DNA of 64,000 nt from Halorubrum alkaliphilum (GCF_017873815.1 NZ_JAGGKQ010000004.1:124001-188000); one strand, 5' to 3'. Shown: positions 50,855-59,310, counted from the stretch's first letter. Translations and numbers: made by a program. The notes: a model not told the origin generated them from the letters alone.

Positions 50855-51714
50855 CGGGACACCGAGGGCAGCAACGGGCGGAACGCAGAGGGCAGCAACG
50901 GGCGGAGCGCCGAGGCCAACGACGACAGGAGCCGAACCGACGAGTGACCGATGGGCTTGCCGTCAGGAACGTCAGCCACGGGTTCGATGACACCGACGTG
51001 ATCGAAGACGTGTCGCTCGCAGTCGAACGCGGGGAGACCGTGGCTATCATCGGCCCCTCCGGGACGGGGAAGACGACGCTGCTGCGACTGCTCTCGTGTT
51101 TTCACCGTCCGGATGCGGGGACCGTCGAGACGGATGGAGCCGACGTGTGGGCGCTGTCCGAGCGCGACAGGCTCGACGTTCGACGCCGGATCGGGATGGT
51201 GTTTCAGGAGGCGAACCTCTTCGAGACGACCGTCCGCCGAAACGTGAGCTACGGCCAACACGTCCGGCGCAGCTGGCGCGATCGACTCGCTCAGTGGTTC
51301 TCGCGGCTCCGCGGCGGCGACGCGAGCGAGGCGGTTGCCGAGTCGCTGGACCTCGTCGGGCTCGCCGACGCGGGATCGCGGCCCGTCGGCTCGCTCTCCG
51401 GTGGGGAAGCACAGCGCGTGTCTTTCGCCCGAGCGATCGCGTACGACCCGGAGTTCCTGCTCCTCGACGAGCCGACCTCCGATCTCGACCCTCGAAACAC
51501 TGCGGTCATCGAGGACGCGATCGACACGGCCCGAACACGCGGGTTGGGGGTCGCCGTCGCCACGCACGACATGAATCAGGCGGAGCGCGTCGCCGACCGG
51601 GTCGCGGTGCTGCTCGGTGGACGCCTCATCGAGGTCGGTCCCGCCGAACGCGTGTTCACGAACCCGGAGGACCCACGAGCACGGAAGTTCATCGAGGGCG
51701 AGCTCGTCTACTGA
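50851..51714 (+). CDS. tupC: Tungstate ABC transporter ATP-binding protein TupC
   Basis: A 287-residue ATPase. Walker [19 protein letters not shown] (residues about 66-82), Q-loop [18 protein letters not shown], signature [35 protein letters not shown] and the His switch [10 protein letters not shown] are all present. The first 30 residues are an odd Arg/Gln-rich tandem duplication ([21 protein letters not shown]). If translation started at GTG 50944, it would give a normal [15 protein letters not shown]-terminus, so the extension is uncertain. It powers TupAB. Confidence 0.9.
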   Translation: MTGHRGQQRAERRGQQRAERRGQRRQEPNRRVTDGLAVRNVSHGFDDTDVIEDVSLAVERGETVAIIGPSGTGKTTLLRLLSCFHRPDAGTVETDGADVWALSERDRLDVRRRIGMVFQEANLFETTVRRNVSYGQHVRRSWRDRLAQWFSRLRGGDASEAVAESLDLVGLADAGSRPVGSLSGGEAQRVSFARAIAYDPEFLLLDEPTSDLDPRNTAVIEDAIDTARTRGLGVAVATHDMNQAERVADRVAVLLGGRLIEVGPAERVFTNPEDPRARKFIEGELVY

Positions 51715-51766
51715 GCCGACGACGAGACGGGTAAGACTCTAGCGTCTCCCCGAAGAGATCCGATCG

Positions 51767-52486
51767 ATGGACGAACCGAGCGGTCACGGACGTGCCGCAC
51801 TCGTGCGAGAGGGGGTGGAGTTCGACGAACGCGACGTGTCGCTGCTCCGAGCGATCGACGAAACCGGGTCGATCGCGAAGGCGTCGACGGATCTCGGCCG
51901 GTCACGTGCGCGCGAACTCTCCCGGATCGAGACGCTCGAATCCGCGTTCGGCGACCTCGTCGAGCGGTCTCGGGGCGGGAGCGGCGGCGGCGGAAGCACG
52001 CTAACGGACACCGCGAGGCAGCTGATACACCGCTACGAACGGCTACAGACGGCGCTCTCAGCGACCGCACAAGTTCCCGAAACCGTCCTCGACGGGACCG
52101 TCTCGTCCGTCTCGGGGGAGTTGGCCGACGTGACGACGACCGTCGGCACCGTCCGCGGCCTCCATCACGGCGTCGCTCCGGACGACGCGGTCCAGATCCG
52201 GATCGGCGCGGACGCGCTCACGGTTCTCGACCCGGCCGCCGACCCGGAACCGGGTTCGACGAGCGCGAGAAACCGACTGCCCGGAGCGGTCTCCGGGATC
52301 GTGCGGGGCGAAACGGTGTGTACCGTCGGTATCGACATCGACGGGACGACGTTTCGAGCGCTCGTGACGGCGGAAAGCGCGGATCGACTCGAACTGGTCG
52401 CGGGACGTGACGTCGTCATCACGTGGAAGGCGACGGCGACTCGACTCGTTCAAATAAAAAACGGGAGGTCCGGGTGCGAGAATTGA
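51767..52486 (+). CDS. ModE-like HTH regulator with TOBE domain
   Basis: A 239-residue regulator. A LysR/ModE-type winged helix (EFDERDVSLLRAIDETGSIAKASTDLGRSRARELSRIETLESAFGDLVER) occupies residues 18-68, and a TOBE-like domain (LPGAVSGIVRGETVCTVGIDIDGTTFRALVTAESADRLELVAGRDVVITWKATATRLV) is at the C-terminus. ModE-type proteins bind molybdate or tungstate and repress uptake genes, which fits its place 52 bp behind tupC. The last codons, RSGCEN-stop, lie in the partial tRNA-His copy (52468-52491), so its natural C-terminus was probably replaced. Confidence 0.85.
   Translation: MDEPSGHGRAALVREGVEFDERDVSLLRAIDETGSIAKASTDLGRSRARELSRIETLESAFGDLVERSRGGSGGGGSTLTDTARQLIHRYERLQTALSATAQVPETVLDGTVSSVSGELADVTTTVGTVRGLHHGVAPDDAVQIRIGADALTVLDPAADPEPGSTSARNRLPGAVSGIVRGETVCTVGIDIDGTTFRALVTAESADRLELVAGRDVVITWKATATRLVQIKNGRSGCEN
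52456..52461 (-). terminator. Oligo-T terminator candidate behind tRNA-His
   Basis: Six T in a row on the minus strand just beyond the partial tRNA copy, in the direction of tRNA-His transcription. T-runs end archaeal transcripts. A transcript stopping here would contain the tRNA, the spacer and the partial copy. Confidence 0.45.
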
Positions 52487-52491
52487 ACCCG
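52468..52491 (-). repeat. Partial second copy of the tRNA-His 3' end
   Basis: A 24-bp exact copy of 52571-52594: the T-arm half and acceptor 3' strand of tRNA-His, ending exactly at the mature 3' nucleotide. It lies 103 bp downstream of the true end in the tRNA direction. The 79-bp spacer (52492-52570) has hairpins GCGAGAC/GTCTCGC and CTTTCT/AGAAAG. It closely parallels the tRNA-Pro case (24641-24665). Confidence 0.82.
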
Positions 52492-52570
52492 ATTGCGAGA
52501 CTCGCTGACGCTCGTCTCGCGTGGTTCGATTTCGCCTTCCGGCTTTCTTCGTCACTACGTTCCTCAGAAA

Positions 52571-52644
52571 GTCCGGGTGCGAGAATTGAACCCGCGTCTC
52601 AGCCTCCACAAGGCTGAAGGATAGTCCACTACCCTAACCCGGAC
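52571..52644 (-). tRNA. tRNA-His (anticodon GTG)
   Basis: On the minus strand a 74-nt cloverleaf with the extra 5' G typical of tRNA-His: GTCCGGGT...ACCCGGAC pairs G-1 with C73. The anticodon arm CAGCC-TTGTGGA-GGCTG gives anticodon GTG, and the T-arm is around GGTTCAATTC. No CCA encoded. A GGTTATGAAG box 28 nt upstream is the likely promoter. Its 3' end is partly duplicated at 52468-52491. Confidence 0.94.
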
Positions 52645-52775
52645 ACGCATGGTCAGATATCCTTCTTTGCTTCATAACCGTTACGACTCACGGCGACCCG
52701 TGGGATCGAGTCACGGAGCGTTCGAGCACCCACCACGACTCTTTTGAGTGGGGGCGGCGTATCGGGGCCAAGACC

Positions 52776-53231
52776 GTGGCGTTCACCGATAAGATATACG
52801 TGAAGAACCACCGGCAGCTCGCCTCCCAACTGGAGACGAATCTCCCGAAGGGGGCGTTCACGGGTGCGACCCTCGACATGCTGTTCACCGGCGACGGCCT
52901 CTCGAAGCTCGACTCGACGACCCGGGACCGGATCCTCGATTTCGCCGAGGACTTCCTCGACTGCGACTGTCAGGCGAACCCGTACTGCGGCTGTCCCGAG
53001 CGGAAGTTCATCCGGTACGTCCTCGAACTCCGCGCACAGGGGTTGGGCCCGCAGGCCATCGTCGACGTGATGAGCGACGACTACATGGTGTACGCCTACA
53101 CCGGCGACGTGCGCTCGTTCCTCGACGACGCCGTCCGGCAGTTGGAAGCCGTCGAGACGCTCGCCGATGTCGAGGGGAACGACGAGATGTCCGGGAAGGC
53201 ACGCCGAGCGAAACGAGAACTCTCCGGATAA
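52776..53231 (+). CDS. Conserved cysteine-cluster haloarchaeal protein
   Basis: A 151-residue acidic protein starting with GTG (VAFTDKIYVKNHRQLASQLETNLPKGAFTGATLDMLFTGDGLSKLD). A cysteine cluster, LDCDCQANPYCGCPERKFIRYVLELRAQGLGPQAIVDVMSDDYMVYAYTGD, lies near residues 61-75, with five Cys in CxC...CxC arrangement that could hold zinc or an Fe-S cluster. It resembles a conserved haloarchaeal protein family that I cannot name with certainty. A CTTTTGAG box about 29 nt before the GTG supports the start. Function unknown. Confidence 0.7.
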   Translation: MAFTDKIYVKNHRQLASQLETNLPKGAFTGATLDMLFTGDGLSKLDSTTRDRILDFAEDFLDCDCQANPYCGCPERKFIRYVLELRAQGLGPQAIVDVMSDDYMVYAYTGDVRSFLDDAVRQLEAVETLADVEGNDEMSGKARRAKRELSG

Positions 53232-53330
53232 TCGGGCCCCGGCATCGTCGTCGAAGTCTCCGTTTCCGATCAGTTCTCGCCCTCCAGCGTGACCGCATCG
53301 TGGGCTCGGATCGCACCTATCCGAGGCGGG

Positions 53331-53338
53331 TTTATATT
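53331..53338 (+). promoter_or_regulatory. TATA box of the amphi-Trp gene
   Basis: TTTATATT centred 27 nt before the ATG at 53361. Confidence 0.68.
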
Positions 53339-53360
53339 CCTGTATCGCGTGTCACCTGAT

Positions 53361-53645
53361 ATGCCCGAAGAGATCCTGTTCGAATCGGAGAGTAGTCAAA
53401 CACGCGCCGAGATCGCCTCGTATCTCCGAACCGTTGCCGACGCCCTTGAGGCTGGAAACGACATAACGCTCACGGCCGGCGACCGGTCGGTGACGATGGA
53501 TCCTCCGCCGCGGCCGACGTTCGAGGTGAAAGCCGAGCGGGAGGGTCCTGCCGACGGCGACGGCGAGTTGAGCATCGAGTTCGAACTAGAGTGGGACGAG
53601 AACGCGGACGGGGAGGAACGCGGCGGCGACCTCGAGATCGAGTAG
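53361..53645 (+). CDS. Amphi-Trp domain protein
   Basis: A 94-residue protein, MPEEILFESESSQTRAEIASYLRTVADALEAGNDITLTAGDRSVTMDPPPRPTFEVKAEREG...LSIEFELEWDE, matching the haloarchaeal amphi-Trp domain family, which occurs as a stand-alone small acidic protein. Biological role is not known. Start ATG 53361 is set by the TATA box; the frame extends upstream to 53289 without conservation. Confidence 0.82.
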   Translation: MPEEILFESESSQTRAEIASYLRTVADALEAGNDITLTAGDRSVTMDPPPRPTFEVKAEREGPADGDGELSIEFELEWDENADGEERGGDLEIE

Positions 53646-53659
53646 CCGGCCCGGGTGAA

Positions 53660-53688
53660 GAAGGGGGCTTAGCGCCTGTAGTCGGCTA
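53660..53688. repeat. Second copy of the 29-bp dispersed repeat
   Basis: gaagggggcttagcgcctgt and the next nine bases match 49021-49049 at 26 of 29 positions. It includes the stop codon of the HalX regulator gene, so it may act as a 3' end or terminator element or be a decayed insertion-sequence end. Confidence 0.6.
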
Positions 53689-54261
53689 GTCGGAACGTGC
53701 CGCGATCTCCGCGAAGGCGTCCTCGGCCGAGAGGACGTCGAGCGTTTCGTCGACCTCCGCGCGGACCGCTCTGAGCCGGTCGACTAACTCCGCATACTCC
53801 TCGTTATCGGTCGCGCCCGACGCTTCGAGTGCCGCCTTCTTCGAGGCGAGCGCGAAGAAGCGTTGGCTCCGCTCGTCGAACGCCGCACGGTAGAGCAACA
53901 CTTCGACGAGCGCCACGAGGTCCTCCCGGCTGACGGGTTTCGTCTTGTAATCGTCAAAGGGCATGTTGACGATGTCGACGTCCGGCTCGACCGCGGTCAG
54001 CATGGCGACCCGCGCGTCGTATCCGTCCTCGCGGATCGCCCTGAGCACCTCGTGTCCGGACATCTCGGGCATTCGCCGATCGAGGAGGACCACGTCGACG
54101 GCGTCGTCCATCATCGAGAGCGCCTCCTCCCCATCGGTAGCGACGCGGACGCGGTAGCTGTCCTCGAGGTACACCTCGTACAGCTCCGCGAGGTCCGGCT
54201 CGTCGTCGACGGCGAGGACGGTCGGCGGGGGATCGTCGGCGGCCGCCGATCCGTCAGTCAT
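53686..54261 (-). CDS. HalX-domain response regulator
   Basis: A 191-residue protein. The receiver domain (residues about 12-120) has the acidic pair VLAVDDEPDLAELY, the phosphorylation site VDVVLLDRRMPEMSGHEVL (Asp near 59) and the conserved DDYKTKPVSREDL. The C-terminal HalX domain (YRAAFDERSQRFFALASKKAALEAS...LVDRLRAVRAEVDETLD) is a haloarchaeal helical module. There is no DNA-binding domain. ATG 54261 (MTDGSAAADD) or GTG 54288 may be the start. The stop lies in a 29-bp repeat also found at 49.0 kb. Confidence 0.88.
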   Translation of the reverse strand: MTDGSAAADDPPPTVLAVDDEPDLAELYEVYLEDSYRVRVATDGEEALSMMDDAVDVVLLDRRMPEMSGHEVLRAIREDGYDARVAMLTAVEPDVDIVNMPFDDYKTKPVSREDLVALVEVLLYRAAFDERSQRFFALASKKAALEASGATDNEEYAELVDRLRAVRAEVDETLDVLSAEDAFAEIAARSD

Positions 54262-54466
54262 CGCCGATCGGTCGCGGTCGGCCGACACCCACGCCGGCCG
54301 AGTCGACGCCGTTAGCGGATACGGTTCGTCCGTTCATGTCAACCCGTTTTCGCTGGAGCTGATAAAACCCAGTGGGCCAATTATCAAAGATGATTTCTGA
54401 CTCGGATCGATGAACCACCGTGACCCAAAGGCACATTTACGGGCATCTCGTACATCGGCGTAACGA

Positions 54467-55690
54467 ATGTCTCATAGTCCTTCACTCCCCGACCGTCCTC
54501 GTCTGGAGCTCGATCCGGAGATGAGCGAGGCGGAACGGTTGGAGGCGATCCGGCAACACTACCGGCGGATCGTCCACATGAACGAGGAGCTATCCGATCG
54601 ACTCGACGACGTACAGGGCCGCCGTGGCGACCTCAAATCGGAGGTCGATCAGCTGAAACGGGAGAACGAGACCCTGAAAACGTCCTCCCTGTACATCGCT
54701 TCGGTGGAGGAGATCACCGAGGACGGCGTGGTGATCAAACAGCACGGCAACAACCAGGAGGTGTTGACGCAGGCGTCGACGCGACTGGAGGCGGACCTCC
54801 GACCCGGTGACCGCGTCGCGATCAACGATTCGTTCGCCGTCCAGCAGGTGCTCGACGACGAGACCGACTCGCGGGCACAGGCGATGGAGGTCGCCGAGTC
54901 GCCGGACGTCGTCTACGACGACATCGGCGGGATCGACGAGCAGATCCGCGAGGTGCGCGAGGCCGTCGAGGATCCGCTTGAGAACCCCGAACAGTTCGAG
55001 ACGGTGGGCGTCGAGCCGCCGAGCGGCGTGCTGCTCCACGGTCCGCCGGGAACGGGGAAGACGATGCTCGCGAAGGCGGTCGCCAACGAGTCGGACGCGA
55101 CGTTCATCAAGATGGCCGGCTCCGAACTCGTCCGGAAGTTCATCGGTGAAGGGTCACGGCTCGTCCGGGATCTCTTCGAACTCGCTGCCGAGCGCGAACC
55201 CGCCGTGATCTTTATCGACGAGATCGACGCGGTCGCCTCGAAGCGAACGGACTCGAAGACCTCGGGAGACGCCGAGGTCCAGCGAACGATGATGCAGCTG
55301 CTCTCTGAGATGGACGGCTTCGACGAGCGCGGCGAGATCCGCATCATGGCCGCCACCAACCGCTTCGACATGCTCGACGAGGCAATCTTACGCCCCGGCC
55401 GCTTCGACCGTCTCATCGAGGTGCCCGAGCCGGGGCCGGAAGGCCGCGAGCGGATCCTCGAGATCCACACGCAGGAGATGAACGTCGCTGCCGACGTCGA
55501 CGTCGGCGTCGTTGCTCGCGAACTCGACGGATACAGCGGCGCGGACATCGCCTCGCTTGCGACCGAGGCCGGTATGTTCGCCATCCGCGACGGTCGGACC
55601 GAGGTCATCCAGTCCGACTTCGAGCGGGCCCGGGAGAAGCTCCAAGACGCCGATAAGACCGAGGACCGCGTCATCAACTACCAGTACTGA
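54467..55690 (+). CDS. pan: Proteasome-activating nucleotidase (PAN ATPase)
   Basis: A 407-residue AAA+ ATPase. An N-terminal coiled coil (residues about 25-75) and an OB-type domain (to 140) are followed by the AAA module: Walker A HGPPGTGKTMLAKAV (192-205), Walker B VIFIDEIDAVAS and the second region of homology NRFDMLDEAILRPGRFDRLIEVP. It unfolds substrates and feeds them to the 20S proteasome. The C-terminus is VINYQY, with Tyr at the third and last positions, not the canonical HbYX with a penultimate Tyr. Start ATG 54467, with CATTTACG about 30 nt upstream. Confidence 0.93.
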   Translation: MSHSPSLPDRPRLELDPEMSEAERLEAIRQHYRRIVHMNEELSDRLDDVQGRRGDLKSEVDQLKRENETLKTSSLYIASVEEITEDGVVIKQHGNNQEVLTQASTRLEADLRPGDRVAINDSFAVQQVLDDETDSRAQAMEVAESPDVVYDDIGGIDEQIREVREAVEDPLENPEQFETVGVEPPSGVLLHGPPGTGKTMLAKAVANESDATFIKMAGSELVRKFIGEGSRLVRDLFELAAEREPAVIFIDEIDAVASKRTDSKTSGDAEVQRTMMQLLSEMDGFDERGEIRIMAATNRFDMLDEAILRPGRFDRLIEVPEPGPEGRERILEIHTQEMNVAADVDVGVVARELDGYSGADIASLATEAGMFAIRDGRTEVIQSDFERAREKLQDADKTEDRVINYQY

Positions 55691-55786
55691 GCGTCCGCGG
55701 CGGTCGTTCGTTCGTCTCCGCAGAGTCCACTTTCCTTCCCTTCCCGATCCGTAACCCCTTACTCGAAACGTCGTCGAAGGCGGACA

Positions 55787-56332
55787 ATGAACACCATCCA
55801 CGTCGCCGGCGGCGTCGGCGTCGCCGACACGGCGATGGCCTCCTACGACGCCGCGCTCGCGGACGCAAACCTCCACAACTACAATCTAGTTGCCGTCTCC
55901 TCGGTCGTCCCCGCGGAAGCGACGGTGACGAGCGTCGACGCCGTTCCGGATCTGGGGCCCGCCGGAAACGCGCTCACCGTCGTCGAGGCGCGCCGGACGG
56001 TCGGCCCGGGCGACGAGGTCGACTTCCGCGAGGGGGGTCGCGCCGGCGCGGAGGACGCCGCGGACAAGCGGGCACCGCGCCGGCGTCCCGACGTGGTCGC
56101 CGGACTCGGATGGGCGACCGGTCCGGGCCCCGGCTTGTTCTACGAGGTGACCGGCGAGGATCCCGGATCCGTCCAGGAACGGATCCACGCGGGACTGGAC
56201 GCGGGAGCGGACCTCCGTGACTGGGAGCTCACCGACCGGCGGACCCACGTCGAGAGCGCGCCGGCCGCCGCCGACCGGTACACGACGGCGGTGACGATCG
56301 CGGCGTACGGCGAGTCCGAACCGATCCTGTAG
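55787..56332 (+). CDS. pdaD: Pyruvoyl-dependent arginine decarboxylase
   Basis: A 181-residue proenzyme that self-cleaves to make a pyruvoyl group and decarboxylates arginine to agmatine, needed for polyamines and for agmatidine in tRNA-Ile. The cleavage site is NLVAVSSVVPAEATV (Ser38-Ser39), and GLGWATGPGPGLFYEVTGE near 115 is conserved. An acidic-basic loop (about 70-105) is longer than in thermophile homologues. It follows pan by 96 bp. Confidence 0.92.
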   Translation: MNTIHVAGGVGVADTAMASYDAALADANLHNYNLVAVSSVVPAEATVTSVDAVPDLGPAGNALTVVEARRTVGPGDEVDFREGGRAGAEDAADKRAPRRRPDVVAGLGWATGPGPGLFYEVTGEDPGSVQERIHAGLDAGADLRDWELTDRRTHVESAPAAADRYTTAVTIAAYGESEPIL

Positions 56333-56399
56333 CCGACGCGGGTCGACCGTGCTCGCCGACGCCTTTTTGGGTCGGGTCCGCGTACACTGCCTGTCTTCG

Positions 56400-56777
56400 A
56401 TGAACGGCAATAACCCGTATGCCGGGCCACCGGGCGTAACGAACGCGGGCGAACCCGCGCCCGTCGACCTCTCCCCGGAACAGGAACGGCGTCTCAGGCG
56501 GACGGTCGCCGGGATCGTCTCGCGCACCGAATCGTACCTCCCGGACAGCTACGCCGTCGGCTCCGAACTCTCCGTCGGAACCGAGGGCCCGCAGGCGACC
56601 GTCGCCGTCAACCCGCCCGCAGGTCATCCCGTCTCTGCGGGCTTTACGCCCGACAGCGACGAGTTGGAAGCTGGCATCGCCGACGCCGACGCCGACGAGG
56701 TTGCTCGCGGCCTCGCCGCCAGCGCCGCGATGCAGGTCATGGACGCCGTCGGCGACGTGACGCCGACCGCGAAGTGA
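56400..56777 (+). CDS. Conserved small haloarchaeal protein (DUF5811-like)
   Basis: A 125-residue soluble protein, MNGNNPYAGPPGVTNAGEPAPVDLSPEQERRLRRTVAGIVSRTESYLPDSYAVGSELSVGTEGPQATVAVNPPAGHPVSAGFTPD. The opening and the RTxxYLPDxYxVGSE core resemble the haloarchaeal family DUF5811. No catalytic motif is apparent. It follows pdaD by 67 bp on the same strand. ATG 56400 is chosen as the first with family-like sequence. Confidence 0.68.
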   Translation: MNGNNPYAGPPGVTNAGEPAPVDLSPEQERRLRRTVAGIVSRTESYLPDSYAVGSELSVGTEGPQATVAVNPPAGHPVSAGFTPDSDELEAGIADADADEVARGLAASAAMQVMDAVGDVTPTAK

Positions 56778-56935
56778 GCCGAGAGACGTTCGTCGACCGA
56801 CGAGTCGACCGACGTCAGTCCCTCCGCCACACGACGTGATGTGACGTCCTCCCTCCACGGCGAACGTCATCCGAATATTGTAGGACGATACATACACGAG
56901 CACCGCACCGTATCGACCGACTGTCCGACCACGGA

Positions 56936-56942
56936 GTATATG
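56936..56942 (+). promoter_or_regulatory. TATA box of the SelA-like/sugar operon
   Basis: GTATATG centred 27 nt before the ATG at 56966; it should drive the SelA-like and dehydrogenase genes together. Confidence 0.65.
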
Positions 56943-56965
56943 ACCGCGGCGGTGACAGGGTCCGT

Positions 56966-58237
56966 ATGAACCGCGAACACGTCTACGACCGGTGGGGGGT
57001 CCCGGAAGTCATCAACGCGACGGGAACGAAGACGCGCATCGGCGGTAGCCGGATCCGTCCGGAAGCGGTCGAGGCGATGGCCGACGCCGCGGAATCGTTC
57101 GTCCGGCTCTCGGACCTCCAGGCCGCCGCGAGCGACCGGATCGCCGAGGTCACCGGCGCGGAAGCCGGCTACGTCACCAACGGTGCGGCCGGCGGAATGG
57201 TGTTGGCCGCGGCCGCGTGTATCGCCGGCGACGACCTCGGCACCATGTCCCGACTACCGGACACGACCGGGGTCGCAGACGAGATCGTGATGCCGCGGAC
57301 CCACCGAACCGGCTACGACCACGCCTTTCGGACCGCGGGAGCGTCGATCATCGAGGTCGGGACGAACGACCGATACCTGGGGACCGGATCGCGTGACGTC
57401 GAGCCGTGGGAGTATGCCGACGCGATCGGCGAGGGGACGGTCGCGGTCGGCCACGTGTACAAGTCCTACGGGACGCCGCCGCTCGCGGAGGTGTGTGCGA
57501 TCGCCCACGAACACGACGTTCCGGTGATAGTCGACGCGGCCGCGGAGGTGCCGCCGGCCGCGAACCTCTCGTGGTTCACCGAGCAGGGCGCGGACCTCGT
57601 CGCGTTCAGCGGCGGGAAGGGGATCCGCGGCCCGCAGACGACCGGGATCCTCGCGGGGCGGCAGGACCTGATCCGGTCGGTCGCGCGCCAGCAACTCGAC
57701 ATGCACGCGGCCGAGGCGGTCTGGGACCCGCCGTCGCGGCTGGTCGACGCCGACTCGCTCGACGGCGTCCCGAAACAGGGGATCGGCCGACCGCTCAAGG
57801 TCGGCAAAGAGGAGCTGGCAGGGTTGCTGGCGGCGCTCGAAGCGTTCCTGGAGGAGGACGAGGACGCCCGTGCCGCCGAGTGGCACGACCGTGCGGAGCG
57901 GCTGTCCGCGGGCGTGGCGGCCGCGACCGGGCTCTCGGCGCGGGTCGACACGAGCGGGCGGTCGGTCGCCCCAGAGGTGGTCGTCACAGTCGAGGGCGAC
58001 GGCTCCACGGCCGATCTCGTCGGGAGGCTCCGTTCCGAGGCGCCCCGCGTGTTCGTCGGTGCCGACTCGATCGCCGACGGGGAGTTCACGCTCAACCCGA
58101 TGTGTCTCACCGACGAGGAGGCAGACTACGTCGTCGAGCGGATCGTCTCCTTGGTCGACGACGTCGCCGATGACGACGCGGGGACCGGGGGCGCAGGTAC
58201 CGGGGACGACGCTGACGGCACCGTAGGAGGAGAGTGA
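56966..58237 (+). CDS. SelA-like PLP-dependent enzyme
   Basis: A 423-residue fold-type I PLP enzyme of the SelA-like group, which includes D-glucosaminate-6-phosphate ammonia-lyase and related proteins. Conserved stretches are VINATGTKTRIGGSRIRPEA at the start, VTNGAAGGMVLAAAACIAGDD, VPVIVDAAAEVPPAANLSWF with the PLP-binding Asp, and LVAFSGGKGIRGPQTTGILAGR with the Schiff-base Lys. It is not a selenocysteine enzyme here: no selenium genes are near. It lies with sugar dehydrogenases, suggesting an amino-sugar or sugar-acid eliminase. Acidic glycine-rich tail. Confidence 0.8.
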   Translation: MNREHVYDRWGVPEVINATGTKTRIGGSRIRPEAVEAMADAAESFVRLSDLQAAASDRIAEVTGAEAGYVTNGAAGGMVLAAAACIAGDDLGTMSRLPDTTGVADEIVMPRTHRTGYDHAFRTAGASIIEVGTNDRYLGTGSRDVEPWEYADAIGEGTVAVGHVYKSYGTPPLAEVCAIAHEHDVPVIVDAAAEVPPAANLSWFTEQGADLVAFSGGKGIRGPQTTGILAGRQDLIRSVARQQLDMHAAEAVWDPPSRLVDADSLDGVPKQGIGRPLKVGKEELAGLLAALEAFLEEDEDARAAEWHDRAERLSAGVAAATGLSARVDTSGRSVAPEVVVTVEGDGSTADLVGRLRSEAPRVFVGADSIADGEFTLNPMCLTDEEADYVVERIVSLVDDVADDDAGTGGAGTGDDADGTVGGE

Positions 58238-58242
58238 TCGCG

Positions 58243-59310
58243 ATGCGCGCGATCGTCGTGACGCCGGAGACGGAGGTTCCACACGTCCGCGAGATCGCTC
58301 GTCCCGAGCCGGCTCCGGGAGAGGCGCTGGTTCGGGTCCTCCGCGTCGGCATCGACGGCACCGACCACGAGGTGATCGCGGGCGGGCACGGCGGCTATCC
58401 CGACGGCGAGTCACACCTCGTGTTGGGTCATGAGGCGATCGGCGTCGTCGAGGACCCGAACGGAACCGACCTCGACGCGGGCCAGCTCGTGGTCCCGACG
58501 GTTCGGCGACCGGTCCAAGGCGGCCCGACGACCTACTTCGAGCGCGGCGAGCCGGACATGGCTCCCGAGGGCCACTACGTCGAGCGCGGGATCGCCGGCG
58601 AACACGGGTTCATGACCGAGTACGTGACCAGTCCGGCTGAGTTCCTCGTTCCGGTCCCGCCCGCGTTCGCGGAGACGGGCTTTCTGATCGAGCCGATCAG
58701 CAACGTCGAGAAGGCGCTTGAACTCGCACGCGCGTCACGATCCGCCTTCGAGTGGGCCCCCGAAAGCGCGATGGTGCTCGGGAACGGATCGTTGGGGCTG
58801 TTGTCCGTCGGACTGTTGGACGCGGCCGGGTTCGACCGGCTCTACTGTCTCGGACGGCGGGACCGCCCCGACCCGACGATAGACGTCGTCGAACGGCTCG
58901 GAGCCACCTACGTCGACTCCCGCGAACACTCGTTGCGGGAGATCCCCGACGTTCACGAACCGATGGACCTCGTGATCGAGGCGACGGGCCACGCGCCCCA
59001 CGCCTTCGAGACGATCGACCTGCTCGCGCCCAACGGGGTCGGCGCGCTTCTGGGGATCCCCGGCGACGACTCGGTCATGCTCGACGGAGGACGGCTTCAC
59101 CGGGAGTTCGTCCTGTCGAACAAGGCACTCGTCGGCAGCGTCAACTCCAGCGTCCCGCATTTCCGGGCCGCGCTCGACACGCTGGCGGCGTTCCCCGACT
59201 GGCTCTCCGAAGCCGTGATCACCGACGCCTTCGCTCCGGAGGCGGTCGAGTCGGCGTTCGAGAGCGACGAGGGCCGGATCAAGTCGGCTATCGAGTTCGA
59301 CACGCTCTGA
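58243..59310 (+). CDS. Glucose 1-dehydrogenase-like zinc-containing dehydrogenase
   Basis: A 355-residue MDR-superfamily enzyme close to haloarchaeal glucose dehydrogenase. GIDGTDHEVIAGGHG (residues about 36-50), LVLGHEAIGVVEDP and GFLIEPISNVEKALELA give the catalytic zinc ligands; AMVLGNGSLGLLSVGLL is the NAD(P) site. It oxidises an aldose to a lactone, the first step of the semi-phosphorylative pathway, although another sugar is possible. ATG 58243 is used; GTG 58234 overlaps the upstream stop (GTGA) and is also possible. Second gene of the operon. Confidence 0.85.
   Translation: MRAIVVTPETEVPHVREIARPEPAPGEALVRVLRVGIDGTDHEVIAGGHGGYPDGESHLVLGHEAIGVVEDPNGTDLDAGQLVVPTVRRPVQGGPTTYFERGEPDMAPEGHYVERGIAGEHGFMTEYVTSPAEFLVPVPPAFAETGFLIEPISNVEKALELARASRSAFEWAPESAMVLGNGSLGLLSVGLLDAAGFDRLYCLGRRDRPDPTIDVVERLGATYVDSREHSLREIPDVHEPMDLVIEATGHAPHAFETIDLLAPNGVGALLGIPGDDSVMLDGGRLHREFVLSNKALVGSVNSSVPHFRAALDTLAAFPDWLSEAVITDAFAPEAVESAFESDEGRIKSAIEFDTL

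Noticed and set aside
56966-58237. True selenocysteine synthase SelA
   Set aside because: No selenium genes nearby, and the protein matches the SelA-like sugar-metabolism branch in its N-terminal INATGTKTRIGG region better.
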